Shown here piece after piece: positions 33,538 to 44,454 of a DNA stretch of 64,000 nt. Positions within the stretch are counted from its first letter, which is position 1. Each line of letters opens with the position of its first letter. Made by a program: the position numbers and the translations under genes. Origin of the DNA: Trissonchulus latispiculum (taxonomy: Eukaryota > Nematoda > Enoplea > Enoplida > Ironidae); assembly GCA_030248195.1 (NCBI GenBank), contig JASAND010015613.1:1-64000 (forward strand), read 5' to 3'. The notes under the pieces were generated by a model. That model saw only the letters and a list, made by a program, of their open reading frames with translations, did no database searches and was not told the origin of the DNA.

Positions 33538-33802
33538 AGAGTGGAGTAGAAATACAACATTCTTTCAAGAGTTACGTTTGGGACACATCGGCACATTCAA
33601 GCGCAGAAAGGAGGAGCGATCTTGGATTCCAACAGTGGAATTTGCTTTTAAAGTATACCGTCTCCAAGTTGAAGTAGAAACTGATTTTTCTGATACAACT
33701 CGGCACTTTTCATTCAGTTTTTTGTTACTGTTGTTGGAAGTTGCAATGAGAAGTTCGTTCCTTAGTTGTCGAAGGTTGGTGCATCATTTCGTCGAAAGCG
33801 TT

Positions 33803-33973
33803 CAAAAAAATTCATTAATTAGCTAAAAATCGGAAAAATTTTGGAAAATTTGACCTCAAAAACTTGGGGCGGGGGCGACCCCCAAAAACATGGGTGGGGG
33901 CTTGCCGGGCAAAAGTGGGGGGTTCCGTAAAGTGGAGGGGAACCGAAAAGCGGGCCCCCCATGAAAAATGCCA
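33803..33973. repeat. Truncated copy of MITE 916-1304
   Basis: Matches the right half of that MITE (GAAAATTTGACCTCAAAAAC, the poly-G blocks, and an end ATGAAAAATGCCAG). The left half is missing. It lies about 110 bp upstream of exon 3. Confidence 0.65.
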
Positions 33974-34081
33974 GCTCAACGTAGTAGAAAACATACCCAC
34001 ACCAAATTTTAGCTCGGTTGGTCTTATTTTAAAAATTACAGTTCTTGTCTGTAGTTTCTAATGCAGTTATTTTATTTTTAG

Positions 34082-34585
34082 CACGGATTGAATGCATCCA
34101 GGTGCGTTATATTTCTAAATCCTGATCGTAATCTGACTGGGTTTGTTAATCATCTCCAGCTTCATCTGCCCATGACTATTGCTCAGCGAAATGGTTTGGC
34201 TGGTTGGGTTCTGCAAAGTTCTGGTATGACCGGAGCTGCGTCTACCTCTACCTTCACTCATCCAAAAATGTTTTCCTATTTCGATTCTAGCGCTCAGAAA
34301 TTTTATTTTCATAGAATGATCAGCGGGAATCGATTGGTACTCTGCAACAATGAGCCTCCGCTGTTACAGGAACGCATAATGCTCCCTTGGATTCAGTGTG
34401 CCCTAATCAGAGACTGTATCAGTCCGGTCGGGACTCAAGTAATGGACTGTAACCGGCATCAGCATTTTCGCAAACCTCGGTATCTGTATTCTGGCTGTCA
34501 TATGCAGGACGTTTCTGTACTCAATATCCTACTGGGGCTCACTTTCCGGTTTGATGCATCCAGCTATACTGTTGATTCGAAGTAG
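34082..34585 (+). CDS. Glycosyltransferase-like protein, exon 3 (C-terminus)
   Basis: Acceptor TTATTTTTAG at 34081, phase 0. Codes for 167 residues to a TAG at 34583. Begins HGLNASRCVIFLNPDRNL and runs into PWIQCALIRDCISPVGTQ..C, then YLYSGCHMQDVSVLNILL near the end. The W..CAL...C..P.G....C and GCH..D.S.LNILL spacing matches my recollection of uncharacterised animal Golgi glycosyltransferase-like proteins. Invariant-looking cysteines suggest a lumenal, disulphide-bonded domain. The total product is 345 residues. No obvious poly(A) signal follows before the MITE at 34765, which itself contains AATAAA. Confidence 0.72.
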   Translation, partial: HGLNASRCVIFLNPDRNLTGFVNHLQLHLPMTIAQRNGLAGWVLQSSGMTGAASTSTFTHPKMFSYFDSSAQKFYFHRMISGNRLVLCNNEPPLLQERIMLPWIQCALIRDCISPVGTQVMDCNRHQHFRKPRYLYSGCHMQDVSVLNILLGLTFRFDASSYTVDSK

Positions 34586-34764
34586 CGTGTTACGCTACCT
34601 CTACCCTCTTAATCGTGAAGCGTAAGTGCGATTGCGGATAACGTAGTTTTTCAGGCTTTCCCTTATTCATTCAAACAATAGAGTTGGTCACAGTTGTAAT
34701 AGATGATGATTTCGGCGAATCTGAAATGGATCTCGCACTGCCGCCGTTCTGAGACCTCGAATGT

Positions 34765-35088
34765 TTGGGCTTATTCTAGGGATTTTTTCTTGGGGGGCTC
34801 CTTGGGGGGCCTCCAGAAGTCCGAGGGGGGCAAGGAATTTGGGGGGGGGCGAAAATGTTTCAAAAAATAAAATATGTAGCACTATTTTCTGGCATATATT
34901 GTAAAAATTGATTTTATCACAAAAGTAGGCAGATTCAGCTTAAAAAGGCAAAAAATGAGTAAAACTCTCCGGCAGAGCCGGAAAATTTGAATTTGAAAAT
35001 TTGGCCTTCTGAGCGAATGGGGGGCGCGATTTTTTGGGGGGGAGGTCGTTTATGAGGGGACCCCCTCCCCCCACTAGAATAAGCCCAG
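34765..35088. mobile_element. Poly-G MITE with 5-bp duplication
   Basis: A 324-bp copy of the 10624-10991 family. Ends TTGGGCTTATTCTAG and CTAGAATAAGCCCAG, duplication AATGT (34760-34764, 35089-35093). Internal CCGGCAGAGCCGG hairpin. It lies 180 bp after the stop codon of the gene and supplies an AATAAA. Confidence 0.92.
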
Positions 35089-35353
35089 AATGTCTCGTAT
35101 TCTTTTTCGTTTGGATGTCTGGATATATATTTGATATTGGTAATTACTGATATTATTACATAATATTATGTCAAGTATTTATTTATATATTTTGATTATG
35201 CTTGTTTTGTCTGTCTACCGTTTTAATAAATTTTTTGCTGTCGTTATTAGTGAAGTTGATTAGGTAACTGTTCAGGTTTGGCCTATTCTAATGTGTTTCG
35301 ACCGATTTATCGTTGTCGTGGTATCCATGCAACAAGAGTTTGGTATATAGGTA

Positions 35354-35633
35354 CTGGCTTATTTTTTGGGCCAAAATTTATGGGGGGGCTCGCTTTGCAA
35401 ATTTTTACGTTTTTGTGTAAAAATTGCCAAAAATCGCTAAAAATGACTAATTTTAGGTGTTTTTACGCTAAAATAGCGAAAATTTCGTTAAAATTCCGGC
35501 GAAGCCGGAAAATTTTTTGAAAATTTAGGGTAAAAATGGTGATATCTGGTAATTTTTTTGGGTCATGGGGGGAGGTCAAAATTTTTGGGGGACAGGTTGC
35601 CGAGTGGGGGGCCGCCCAGTAAAAATAAGCCAG
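35354..35633. mobile_element. Poly-G MITE with 5-bp duplication
   Basis: A 280-bp element; ends CTGGCTTATTTTT and AAAAATAAGCCAG; duplication AGGTA (35349-35353, 35634-35638). Internal CCGGCGAAGCCGG hairpin. Confidence 0.92.
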
Positions 35634-35638
35634 AGGTA

Positions 35639-36339
35639 TATATAGATGAGACTCCAGACATCCTTTCGTGTTCTGTTTAACAGATCGATCAGAATGACAT
35701 GGTGTAAGCTTAAAGGGTGTTCCGATTTTTCGACTATCTCTGAGTTCACTCATTTAATAAAATGGCCGTGAAGCGTGTACCAATTTCGGCTCACTACCCT
35801 CAAAGTGGTACCCGCCCCGCTACCCGCGGCCCGCAGGACACAATGTACCCGCGAAAAATTTCAGTTGAGTCCCATTTCGATACGGTTTCTTGTAATGTTC
35901 GGGAGTGGTTGCCGTTTTTGTCATGCAAATAGAGCAGAAGATACAATTTTTGGTTAATTTTGTATTTTTGAACACTAACGCTTACCTACTTTCTAGAGCT
36001 GCGTGCGCTGCATATAGTTGCAAATTCTTTTATGCTTCTTTTCTCTGCGGACTTTTATTAAATTTTGCACTTGAAATAATCGAAACTAAAGTGGTAGTAC
36101 TTTTTTATTTAAGGTACTGGTATCGCTTGGAATGAATTTGACGTGTATTCCTCGATTCTTTATGACAATGCACGAAAATTTCAGATAATATTCTGGTACT
36201 CTAACATTCTGGGACCAGTCCTGATTTTTAGGTGAAACGTTTTTGAAAAATGAATATTGGTTTTTGGCATTAGCTTCCCAATAGGTAGTCATTAGTCAAG
36301 TCATCGCTTGGTTTTTTATGACTGGAAAGAGGGAACAAA
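35639..36339. other. Intergenic, nothing recognised
   Basis: Mixed-composition DNA with short frames on both strands. No repeat or RNA was identified. Confidence 0.4.
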
Positions 36340-37120
36340 AATGAATATTTGTTATGGTTGAGTCAGTATAAGCCAGAAACGATTTGGGGTCTTTGGATTT
36401 GGAGTTGCCATTTTAGAGAAAATCAGTGTATTCTAAGTTACTCAAGCATGTCAAGACCATTGCTGGTTATATGTTGGTGTATACTCAATCGATTGGCCGT
36501 CCAATTGCACATTTTACCTATTAGTTGGAGTTAATTAATTGCTTTAAGATTTGGTTGAAACGCCATTTTGGCAAAATGAGATTCTTCTGTTTTAAACATG
36601 GATTTCTCAAAGCTATATAATGGATTCACGCAATTTTTGGCGGACGAAAATGTCCACTATTGCAGAGAGATAATATTCTTGGTTTGATGTAAAACTTCTT
36701 TAATCGGGTGAAAAAGAAACTAAAATATAAATCACAGTTTTATTTTAAAATTTTACAGCATCAACCACTCTGGTCTCATAAGCAAAATGGTGCAGTGCCA
36801 ATTATTTCTTTCAATTGTATCATTATTGAAAAAGTAATAAAAGATTTCCAAATTCGAGCTAGTTTTAAAAATTGTGAGGCTAGTTCCATGGTGCGCATGG
36901 TAAGGTCAAAGTTGGCTTATTTATACTCAATCGATACATCGTCCAAATGCACATTTTACGAATGCCTATTAGCTGGACTTTATAGCTTTAAACTAGAGAT
37001 TTGGCCGAAAAATCATTTTGGCAAAACTGCGATTATTTTGTTTCGAACATCGATTTCTTAAAAACTACTCGATGGATTCCGGAGATTTTTGGCAGAATCC
37101 AAATTCGCCCTTCTGCGTAG
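36340..37120. repeat. Two degenerate direct repeats
   Basis: 36470-36660 and 36910-37110 align loosely: TATACTCAATCGAT, GCACATTTTAC, CATTTTGGCAAAA, TCGATTTCT and ATGGATTC occur in the same order in both. An old duplication of unknown type. 37121-37629 has no clear feature. Confidence 0.5.
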
Positions 37121-37629
37121 GGACGTTTTTCGTGATTTCGGCAAAAACTAACCGAGTTGCAAGAAAACTCAATGCGAAGTTGCGAAATTTCGTGTTACCG
37201 TGTATTTGGCCGATTTTCTCGAACGTTAAGGCCTGCTGAGCCAAATCCAAAAAACGTCCCTCGGCCCATATGTCCTTCATATCGTTTCACAAAAAGAACT
37301 TTTGGCCGATCTTCAGTTTTGAGAAATCGATGGTCAAAAATTTTTAGTCTATATTCATCCTGTTAGATGTCAGCTTGTCAGAAAATTTCTGCTATTTTTT
37401 TGCTAATTTTGCCAGTTCTGTAAGCCCATGTGAATGTACAGATAATAAGCTTTAAAACGATGTATAAAGCTCTTTGCAACTCCCACAATTGCGAAAGTTA
37501 CAGCGTTTTAAAAAAATCACCACAAAAGCACTGCACAAAGGGATACCACCACCTTAAGGGGGGGGCTACTAAAGGTTTACCCCGATTTTGTCCGATTGGC
37601 CTACTTTTTGGCGAGGATATAGAGCATGG

Positions 37630-37745
37630 GTGTGGTCAAAAAATATCTGGTACTGAGATCTTAGCTGCCTTCCAGTCATGTGCAGCCGTCGCTTTTATGT
37701 GCCCGACACCCCATTTTTCACAACTACCAACATAATTAATTATAA
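37630..37745. repeat. Diverged copy of part of the palindrome arm
   Basis: GCAGCCGTCGC.TTTATGTGCCCGACACCCC and the following TTTTTCACAACTACCAACATAAT match 38159-38215 of the palindrome in order, with substitutions. Shows that the palindrome sequence belongs to a repeat family. Confidence 0.6.
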
Positions 37746-37900
37746 ATTTCTACTGACTGCTAGGCCCAAGCTTCAAAGCTGCCAATATGATTTGGCACAT
37801 ATATATGTCCCTACCTGCAGAAAAATACTAGATGTCTGTATCTTATCTGCATCTAAGGGAATTACTCTTCAAAGTTGAAGTTTCGGCAAAAATTTAAAAA

Positions 37901-39201
37901 TTAATATCGACAGAGTGCAGCTACACCGTTTCTGCATCTTTTGTCAATCGTTCAGAATAGGAGAAAGAGTACATACCGCTGGTCCTTTTTTCATGTTAAA
38001 AACAGCCGATTTTCCAAACTTTTGATTTTGAAAATTCACCAAAAATCTGTCGTTCAATGGAATTGTACCATAGCAACTTGCTTCATTCTACAATATGCGC
38101 TGTATTCTACAATACAGAAATATCGGGTACTGAGATATTAGATGCCCTCCAGCCATGTGCAGCCGTCGCGTTTATGTGCCCGACCCCCTTTCTTCACAAC
38201 TACAACATAATAGCTATAAGGCTGTAACTTGGCATAAAAAGAGGCCTTATAGGAGTACTCATTTGTGCCAAATGGCAAGAAATTCTGCCGCGTAAGTTAA
38301 AAAAATTTTGCTGAAACTCAAAACTTGCCGAAACCGCCATTTTCAATCTGTCGGATCCTGTGTAGAGGCTTTCTGCAGCCACAGAAGTCTCAAACCTTCA
38401 CTAATCGAGCTGAAATCTTTTGTGGGTGTGTTTTCGACCTCGCTGAGCTCAAATATCTCAAAAAAATTTAATTTCAAAAAAATTGATTTTTTCGATTTCT
38501 GGGGTGCCATTGCCCAAAAAAAGCGTTTTCGGCAATTTTTGAAGATTAAAGTTAAAATTCAAAAATTGCCGAAAACGCTTTTTTTGGGCAATGGCACCCC
38601 AGAAATCGAAAAAATCAATTTTTTTGAAATTAAATTTTTTTGAGATATTTGAGCTCAGCGAGGTCGAAAACACACCCACAAAAGATTTCAGCTCGATTAG
38701 TGAAGGTTTGAGACTTCTGTGGCTGCAGAAAGCCTCTACACAGGATCCGACAGATTGAAAATGGCGGTTTCGGCAAGTTTTGAGTTTCAGCAAAATTTTT
38801 TTAACTTACGCGGCAGAATTTCTTGCCATTTGGCACAAATGAGTACTCCTATAAGGCCTCTTTTTATGCCAAGTTACAGCCTTATAGCTATTATGTTGGT
38901 AGTTGTGAAGAAAGGGGGTCGGGCACATAAACGCGACGGCTGCACATGGCTGGAGGGCAGCTAATATCTCAGTACCCGATATTTTTGTATTGTAGAATAC
39001 AGCGCATATTGTAGAATGAAGCAAGTTGCTATGGTACAATTCCATTGAACGACAGATTTTTGGTGAATTTTCAAAATCAAAAGTTTGGAAAATCGGCCGT
39101 TTTTAACATGAAAAAAGGACCAGCGGTATGTACTCTTTCTCCTATTCTGAACGATTGACAAAAGATGCAGAAACGGTGTAGCTGCACTCTGTCGATATTA
39201 A
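37901..39201. repeat. 1.3-kb near-perfect palindrome
   Basis: Two ~640-bp arms in inverted orientation, centred at 38551, with a spacer of ~20 bp. Outer ends are TTAATATCGACAG and CTGTCGATATTAA. I counted only about four or five differences (for example AGATGCC versus AGCTGCC), so arm identity is about 99%. The identical 111-codon frames on the two strands (38308-38643 and 38458-38793) are mirror images and not genes. It could be a foldback element, or a locus producing hairpin RNA if transcribed (inference). Confidence 0.93.
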
Positions 39202-39239
39202 GCATTCTTTTGGTACCACTCTCTAGGCTCCTTGTAATG

Positions 39240-39327
39240 AATCAAAAAATGGACACAAAACTGCAATTTCTGCTCAAAATGGGGGGCGGCCCCCCACCCC
39301 CCACCCTCCCCCACTAGGGATAAGCCA
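39240..39327. repeat. Right-end fragment of a poly-G MITE
   Basis: Runs of G and C followed by CACTAGGGATAAGCCAG, similar to the right terminus of the 35354-35633 family. The left end is not visible. Confidence 0.45.
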
Positions 39328-39353
39328 GCTGGCAGCGTTGCTTAGAATAATGA

Positions 39354-39476
<123 letters not shown>

Positions 39477-39654
39477 GATATCTTTGCGCCGAAGGCTCAA
39501 ACTTTTTTGGAAAAACTCAAAAATTATGCTTAAAATGAATAGAAATTTGCTCCTTTCGGTGAAAATTGACTGCTTTTCAGTGTGTTTTTTTAAAATGTTG
39601 TGTTTTTCAAAAAAATATGCGAAAACACAATAAACACACAAACACAGCGGACTC

Positions 39655-40710
39655 CAGAGATGAAACCGGGTCAGTTCGGGTCACAATATGGACCGGGTCA
39701 CCGGGTCAGGAGCTCTGACCCGGTCTTGACCCGGTATTTTTGATTATAGGAATTTTTTGCTGTTATAGGATATTTTTCAAAGTTTTACCAATTTTTGTCA
39801 ACTGAAAACTTCAACAATTACTCAAAAACTAGCAATAGAAATATTCTTAACTTAATCGTGTTCGTGTAGTTTTTCAATGCTAGTAGTGTCCTCATAATAT
39901 TTGTAATGTCCTGCTAAGCTTAGATCTATGTTTGAAACTACAATGATTGCGTTGAATCTTAACTAGAAAATGAAAACTATTACTTGGGCCCGGAGAGTCT
40001 GAAATCTTTATTTTAAAATCTATAATTCTCTATGCTCCATCTACTGTAAGTGATTCATCGCTGCCTGCTATTATTTTTGGAGGGAGAGTGTCTGTCAGAC
40101 ACTGTGGGTTTCAAATCTCGGTAACAAGGAAAATCTCAGTAAAACAAGGTTTACAAGTTCTGAGTTTTACTTTGCATTTTTTGCAATTGTTATGGCTTAC
40201 TACATATCTTCAAGAACCAATTGATTTTATTTCATATTCTCTGAATCCTAGTCCTACGAAAAAATATTTCCAAAGAATTTCCGCTGAGTGAAACTTCTAT
40301 CATACAATTAAATGAAATATTTTACTAAAATATATGATAAAACAGAAAAGTGCTAATGTTAAATCCTATGATTATAATTAGATGATGTTATGACTTTGGC
40401 AAAGTATTTTGTTCCAATTTGTTTGATTCAAAAAGCTATGTAGTTTACTTCACATTATGGAGTGCAAAATCGTGCAAATAGTTTTGATTTTTTTCCGACT
40501 TACTTACAATATTCACTTTCCGATGCTATTACTTTAAGGAAAGCAAAACTTCTACCAAACTTAATATTTTAGTCGTCAAAAATGTCCAAAATGGTAAAAA
40601 ACACTCACCGAACCCCAATAAAGTATTTTTAATTTTTTGCAAGCTTAAACCTGAATTTTCAAAAATACCGGGTCACCGGGTCAGTAAATAGTGATCCGGT
40701 TTCATCTCTG
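39655..40710. mobile_element. hAT-like non-autonomous element
   Basis: Ends CAGAGATGAAACCGGGTC and the complement of CAGAGATGAAACCGGATC. Perfect 8-bp duplication GCGGACTC (39647-39654, 40711-40718). GACCCGG motifs repeat near both ends. 1056 bp, no transposase frame. Confidence 0.93.
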
Positions 40711-40774
40711 GCGGACTCTGTTTAATTTTCTCCATCAATGGGATAAAGACATGCAGCAGACAAAAATGTACTGA

Positions 40775-41030
40775 ACTGATTACGTAACTGAAAACGTTTC
40801 TCTGATGTACTACATCACTAATAATCACTCAGTGATGTACTACATTACTGAAATTTGTCAGTAAAGTTGTACATTTGAGGTCTTCGAAGTCCGGTGTACA
40901 ACGAACTTGACTAGTGATGTAGTATATCACTGCAATTTTTTAGGTATGTAGTACATCACTAAGTGTATATACTACTTTACTGCGACATACACGTACAGTC
41001 AGTATAAGCAGTACATACGACCGTAACCAA
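40775..41030. repeat. Cluster of AGTGATGTACTACATCACT palindromes
   Basis: The palindromic word GATGTACTACATCAC and variants occur five or more times, in both orientations, around a core with GTACATTTGAGG and TCCGGTGTAC. Probably a small foldback MITE; ends and duplication not defined. Confidence 0.5.
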
Positions 41031-41578
41031 ACTATATCGACTGGGTGACTTAGAACTCGAATGGGATGTTAGCGCTGGTTATGCTGTTTTCAAGCTGGCT
41101 TTGGCTTTGGATTAAAATTATGTAGATATTTAGGCTGGACTTTCGTTTCCGAGAATCCTGTTAGTGACGATGGCCTAGTAATTGTGTAGTGCTTTATCCC
41201 TCAATTTGTCGTGATGTTGGCATCTATTGTTTGGTCAGCTGTTTCTCTTCGGCTATCTAGGTATATTTATCTACAATATTTCTTGATTGAGTTCCTTTTT
41301 TTATCTTTGCACAAGAAGTGTATATGTCGTACGTAAAAATGAAATTCAGAGAAATGTCATAATTCACTAGCACTTGCCAGGTAAATGTGATATTTCAGTT
41401 CTCTCTAGAGAACCTTGATATGGACAAAGAATTTCACATTTCTCTGAAGACTGTTTAAGAGAAACTTGATATGGTCCTTCCTTTTGATGAAATTAAGAAT
41501 TAAAAGAAACGTAATTATAAATTAGGACGTTACTATAGTATAATGACCAATGATCTCTGACCCTCTGACCTTAATTGC

Positions 41579-42952
41579 AAGGGTCCGTCCAAGGGGAACC
41601 AAAACATTTTTTGGCTCAGATTTCGGGTAAAAGTTGTATATCGAGGTTTTCAGGCGGTTCTTAGTACGAATCTGAAATCCGTTTTTTGATTCAGCTTTTT
41701 GTTATATAGATCAGTAGATGTATGTAAGCTTATACCAAGGGCGTACATACACAGCTCCTACAATACACAGCTCCTACACATGATTGTTGTAGGAGCTGTG
41801 TATTGAAATTAGGGGTCAACTGTAGGTTAAGTCTAAATTGGACTACGGTAGTTGTAGTGGTAGTAGACTTTTTATATTTTAGCACAAAGTTACTAATGTT
41901 TTAGTTCCTAATTTGAGCTAAATTTTGTGGCATATAATTAAAACAAAAATAAATCCTTACAACTTTTGAAAGCAAAATGACAATGACAGCAGTCATTTAA
42001 AGAAAACAAACAATAGATTATTACAGTTAACTGTAGTTATAGAAACTATAATAAAAGTTTGCCTTTGCCAAAACAAGAAGTCTTTCTTTAGGCCTAAATT
42101 TCACAGTAAAATTTTAGAAACAAGGTAGCCTGCCTATATCTACATTAATCATAGTGCTCAAAGTGCATTCTATAATTTATTAATAAAATTATTTGTTTCA
42201 AGAAAACGCAATTGCATATATACTTACAAAACATAAATGATAAAATTTAAAATTTCAACTTTATGCTTTAAGTTGTCGATTGTATCTTTATAACAACTTG
42301 CGGACAAATCTTAGAAATACGGACACTAACAGTGGTAATGCATTTTTACAATTTCCAAAACTACCGTAATCCAATTGTAGGAGCTGTGTATTAAACAATG
42401 AAAGGTCATTTGTAGGAGCTGTGTATTGTAGGACCTGTGTATGCTCACCATACCAAGAGACATAAGAGTGTGCTACTAGGCACATTCTATGTTATCAGAG
42501 TAAAAACTAGCTCTGCTTACTAACGGCCCACCTCCCCGCAAATCAAACCCATCACTTCAAAGAATTTTGAGCGCTATGTTTATGTTCTAAAGCTCGAAGC
42601 AGGCACAAAATTCGCTCACGCACTGCTTGTGTTTTCGAGCTTAAGCACATAAACATACATCGAGTGAGCGTACCCCCGTTTCGACTAGGTACTGATTTGC
42701 GGGGGGGTCACTAGGGTCTGATTTGGGGGGGGGGTGGGCCGTTAGCGTGCAGAGCATAGTTTTTGCTCTGGTAACATAGAGCTTGCCTAGTGGCATACTC
42801 TTATAATTATGTGCTCTTGCTTATACTGAGCTAACAAAAAGCTGAATCAAAAACGGATTTTAGATTCGTGATCAGCATCCCGGAAAACCTCTATATACAT
42901 GTTTAACACAAAATCGGCGGCGAAAATGTTTGGTTCCAATTGGTCCACCCTT
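41579..42952. mobile_element. Foldback element with ~320-bp arms
   Basis: The left arm (41579-41739 continuing at 42450-42600) and the right arm (about 42640-42952) are imperfect inverted copies: AAGGGTCCGTCCAAGG, AAATCCGTTTTTTGATTCAGC, AGAGTGTGCTACTAGG, ACTAACGGCCCACC and others occur in mirrored order up to the centre near 42625. The left arm is split by the 710-bp element 41740-42449; removing it restores the arm. Confidence 0.8.
41740..42449. mobile_element. 8-bp-duplication element inside the foldback arm
   Basis: Inverted ends GGCGTACATACACAG and the complement of GGTGAGCATACACAG. The words CACAGCTCCTACA / TGTAGGAGCTGTG repeat three times at the left and three at the right. Perfect duplication ATACCAAG (41732-41739, 42450-42457). 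710 bp, no transposase. Confidence 0.88.
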
Positions 42953-43347
42953 AAAAACTTATAAAATTTAAAATTATAAAAATTTTATTACCAGTTAATC
43001 ATTGTTGCTGCCTTGCTGCTGTTACTAAACTTGCTTGTTTTGTAAAAAAATAGAAAAAGTCTACTATTAAAAGTTTTTGTTTTCTTCAGCTACGGATTAA
43101 AAGTTGACTTAGCTATATCAGAAATTAATCGAATACCGGTAATATTGAAATTCCTATTGTAGAAATAAATTTCTCTGTACAAAACAACAGTTTTCCCTAG
43201 CACGCTTCAGTGAAATTTGAAATGAAATGCAAGTCTTTGTCCATATCAAGATTCTCTAGAGAGAACTGAAACATTACATTTACCTGACAAGTGCTAGGGA
43301 ATTATGATATTTCTCTGAATTTCATTTTTACCTACGACATATATATA

Positions 43348-43540
43348 GCCAAACTAGACACTTGGGCAAGTCCCTAACAATTTTAGACACTTGACTAAGT
43401 GTCTAGGCAGATAGTCAAACTTTGAGCAAACATGTCCAGTTTGACTATCTCCCTAGGGACTTAGGCTCGGACTCAGTCTAGTCATTTGTTCAAGTGTCTA
43501 ACGTGCCTGTAGACACTTGGTCAAACTGGCATATAAGTGT
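43348..43540. mobile_element. Small MITE with iterated AGACACTTG
   Basis: Ends GCCAAACTAGACACTTG and the complement of GCCAGTTTGACCAAGTG. AGACACTTG/CAAGTGTCT repeated inside in both orientations. ATATA on both sides, though the left flank is low complexity. 193 bp. Confidence 0.65.
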
Positions 43541-43850
43541 TATGACTGTTAACTGTTTCATGTTTGATAGTTTTGTAATTAGAATGACGCAAAATAGTGC
43601 ACTTTTTCCAAAATATAACTATCCAGTTTGAATAATTCTTCAAATAAATATAAGGTACTGAGTCAAACTGTAATTGAAACATATGGTATGGTGCAAAAAT
43701 AGCAGTATAATAGCATTACTACTTACAAATTTTCAATCAATTAAAAAATTTCATTACTTTTAATGTCAGCGTCAACGTATATAGTCATTTTTGGTCGTTG
43801 CTTTTAACCATATATCTATCGGTAATTGTGCACTAACTTTCTGACTGCAG

Positions 43851-43967
43851 GCATTTCAATTCAGATGCTGGCGACGAATCCTAAATATCAGGTTCAGCGA
43901 CCACGTTCCCATCCGTCATGTACAGTCAAGGATTAGTAATTATCTAAGTGTTGTTTTAGGCTTAATC
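43851..43967 (+). pseudogene. LINE reverse transcriptase C-terminal fragment
   Basis: The plus frame from 43851 reads AFQFRCWRRILNIRFSDHV then PIRHVQSRIS, resembling the post-RT segment of CR1/L2/RTE-type LINEs (the usual pattern is like FQMRCLRRILGI..DHV.N..V). A stop follows at 44003. No upstream RT motifs were found, so it is a short relic. It could alternatively be chance, as it rests on one segment. Confidence 0.4.
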
Positions 43968-44068
43968 GACGGTACTTTCATGTCTCCCGAATGTGCAAGG
44001 ACTTAATGGAATTCTTTGATAATCCAAAGCATTGGGGCGCTCAGGAGGTCAAGTGTGGTAGGCTGAAG

Positions 44069-44446
44069 CAGGGGCGGATCCAGGGGGGGCACCCCTCGTC
44101 GCGATTTCTCGAGAAATTAAGAAGAGAAAGAGAAAAAAGGGGAAAAAACCAAAAAAATTTCGCGCGCATTTTCTACTTTATTTATTACAACACATTTATT
44201 GCATTTATGAAGAAAAAGCTTGAAATATATACATCCGATTTTTCGGAGAAAATTACCATTTTTGCCTAAAAATGCCAAGAATTTCAAAAAATTTTCTCAG
44301 TTCTTCATTATGAAAAGAATTAAAGATCCGAAGACCGATTTTATTGCAAAAACAAAAAATTTCTTCAACTCCTTGGGGCTCCGCCCACCAGAGCCCCCGC
44401 TGAAAAATTTTACCGCCCCCGTCACCAAATCCTGGATCCGCCTGTG
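44069..44446. mobile_element. hAT-like MITE
   Basis: Ends CAGGGGCGGATCCAGG and the complement of CACAGGCGGATCCAGG, a well-known type of hAT terminus. Perfect 8-bp duplication GGCTGAAG (44061-44068, 44447-44454). 378 bp, non-coding. Confidence 0.94.
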
Positions 44447-44454
44447 GGCTGAAG

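Larger units (their letters stand above)
41331..43344. mobile_element. Long-TIR element containing two nested elements
   Basis: Arms of ~110 bp at 41331-41445 and 43230-43344. Outer ends are TATATGTCGTACGTAAAAAT and its approximate complement, continuing through GAAATTCAGAGAAAT and TCTCTCTAGAGAA. The interior holds the foldback 41579-42952 plus AT-rich sequence; no transposase. The TATAT flank is low complexity, so the duplication is unclear. Confidence 0.7.

Noticed and set aside
38308..38793. Identical 111-codon frames on opposite strands
   Set aside because: They are the two arms of the palindrome read in mirror orientation; no codon bias or protein similarity.
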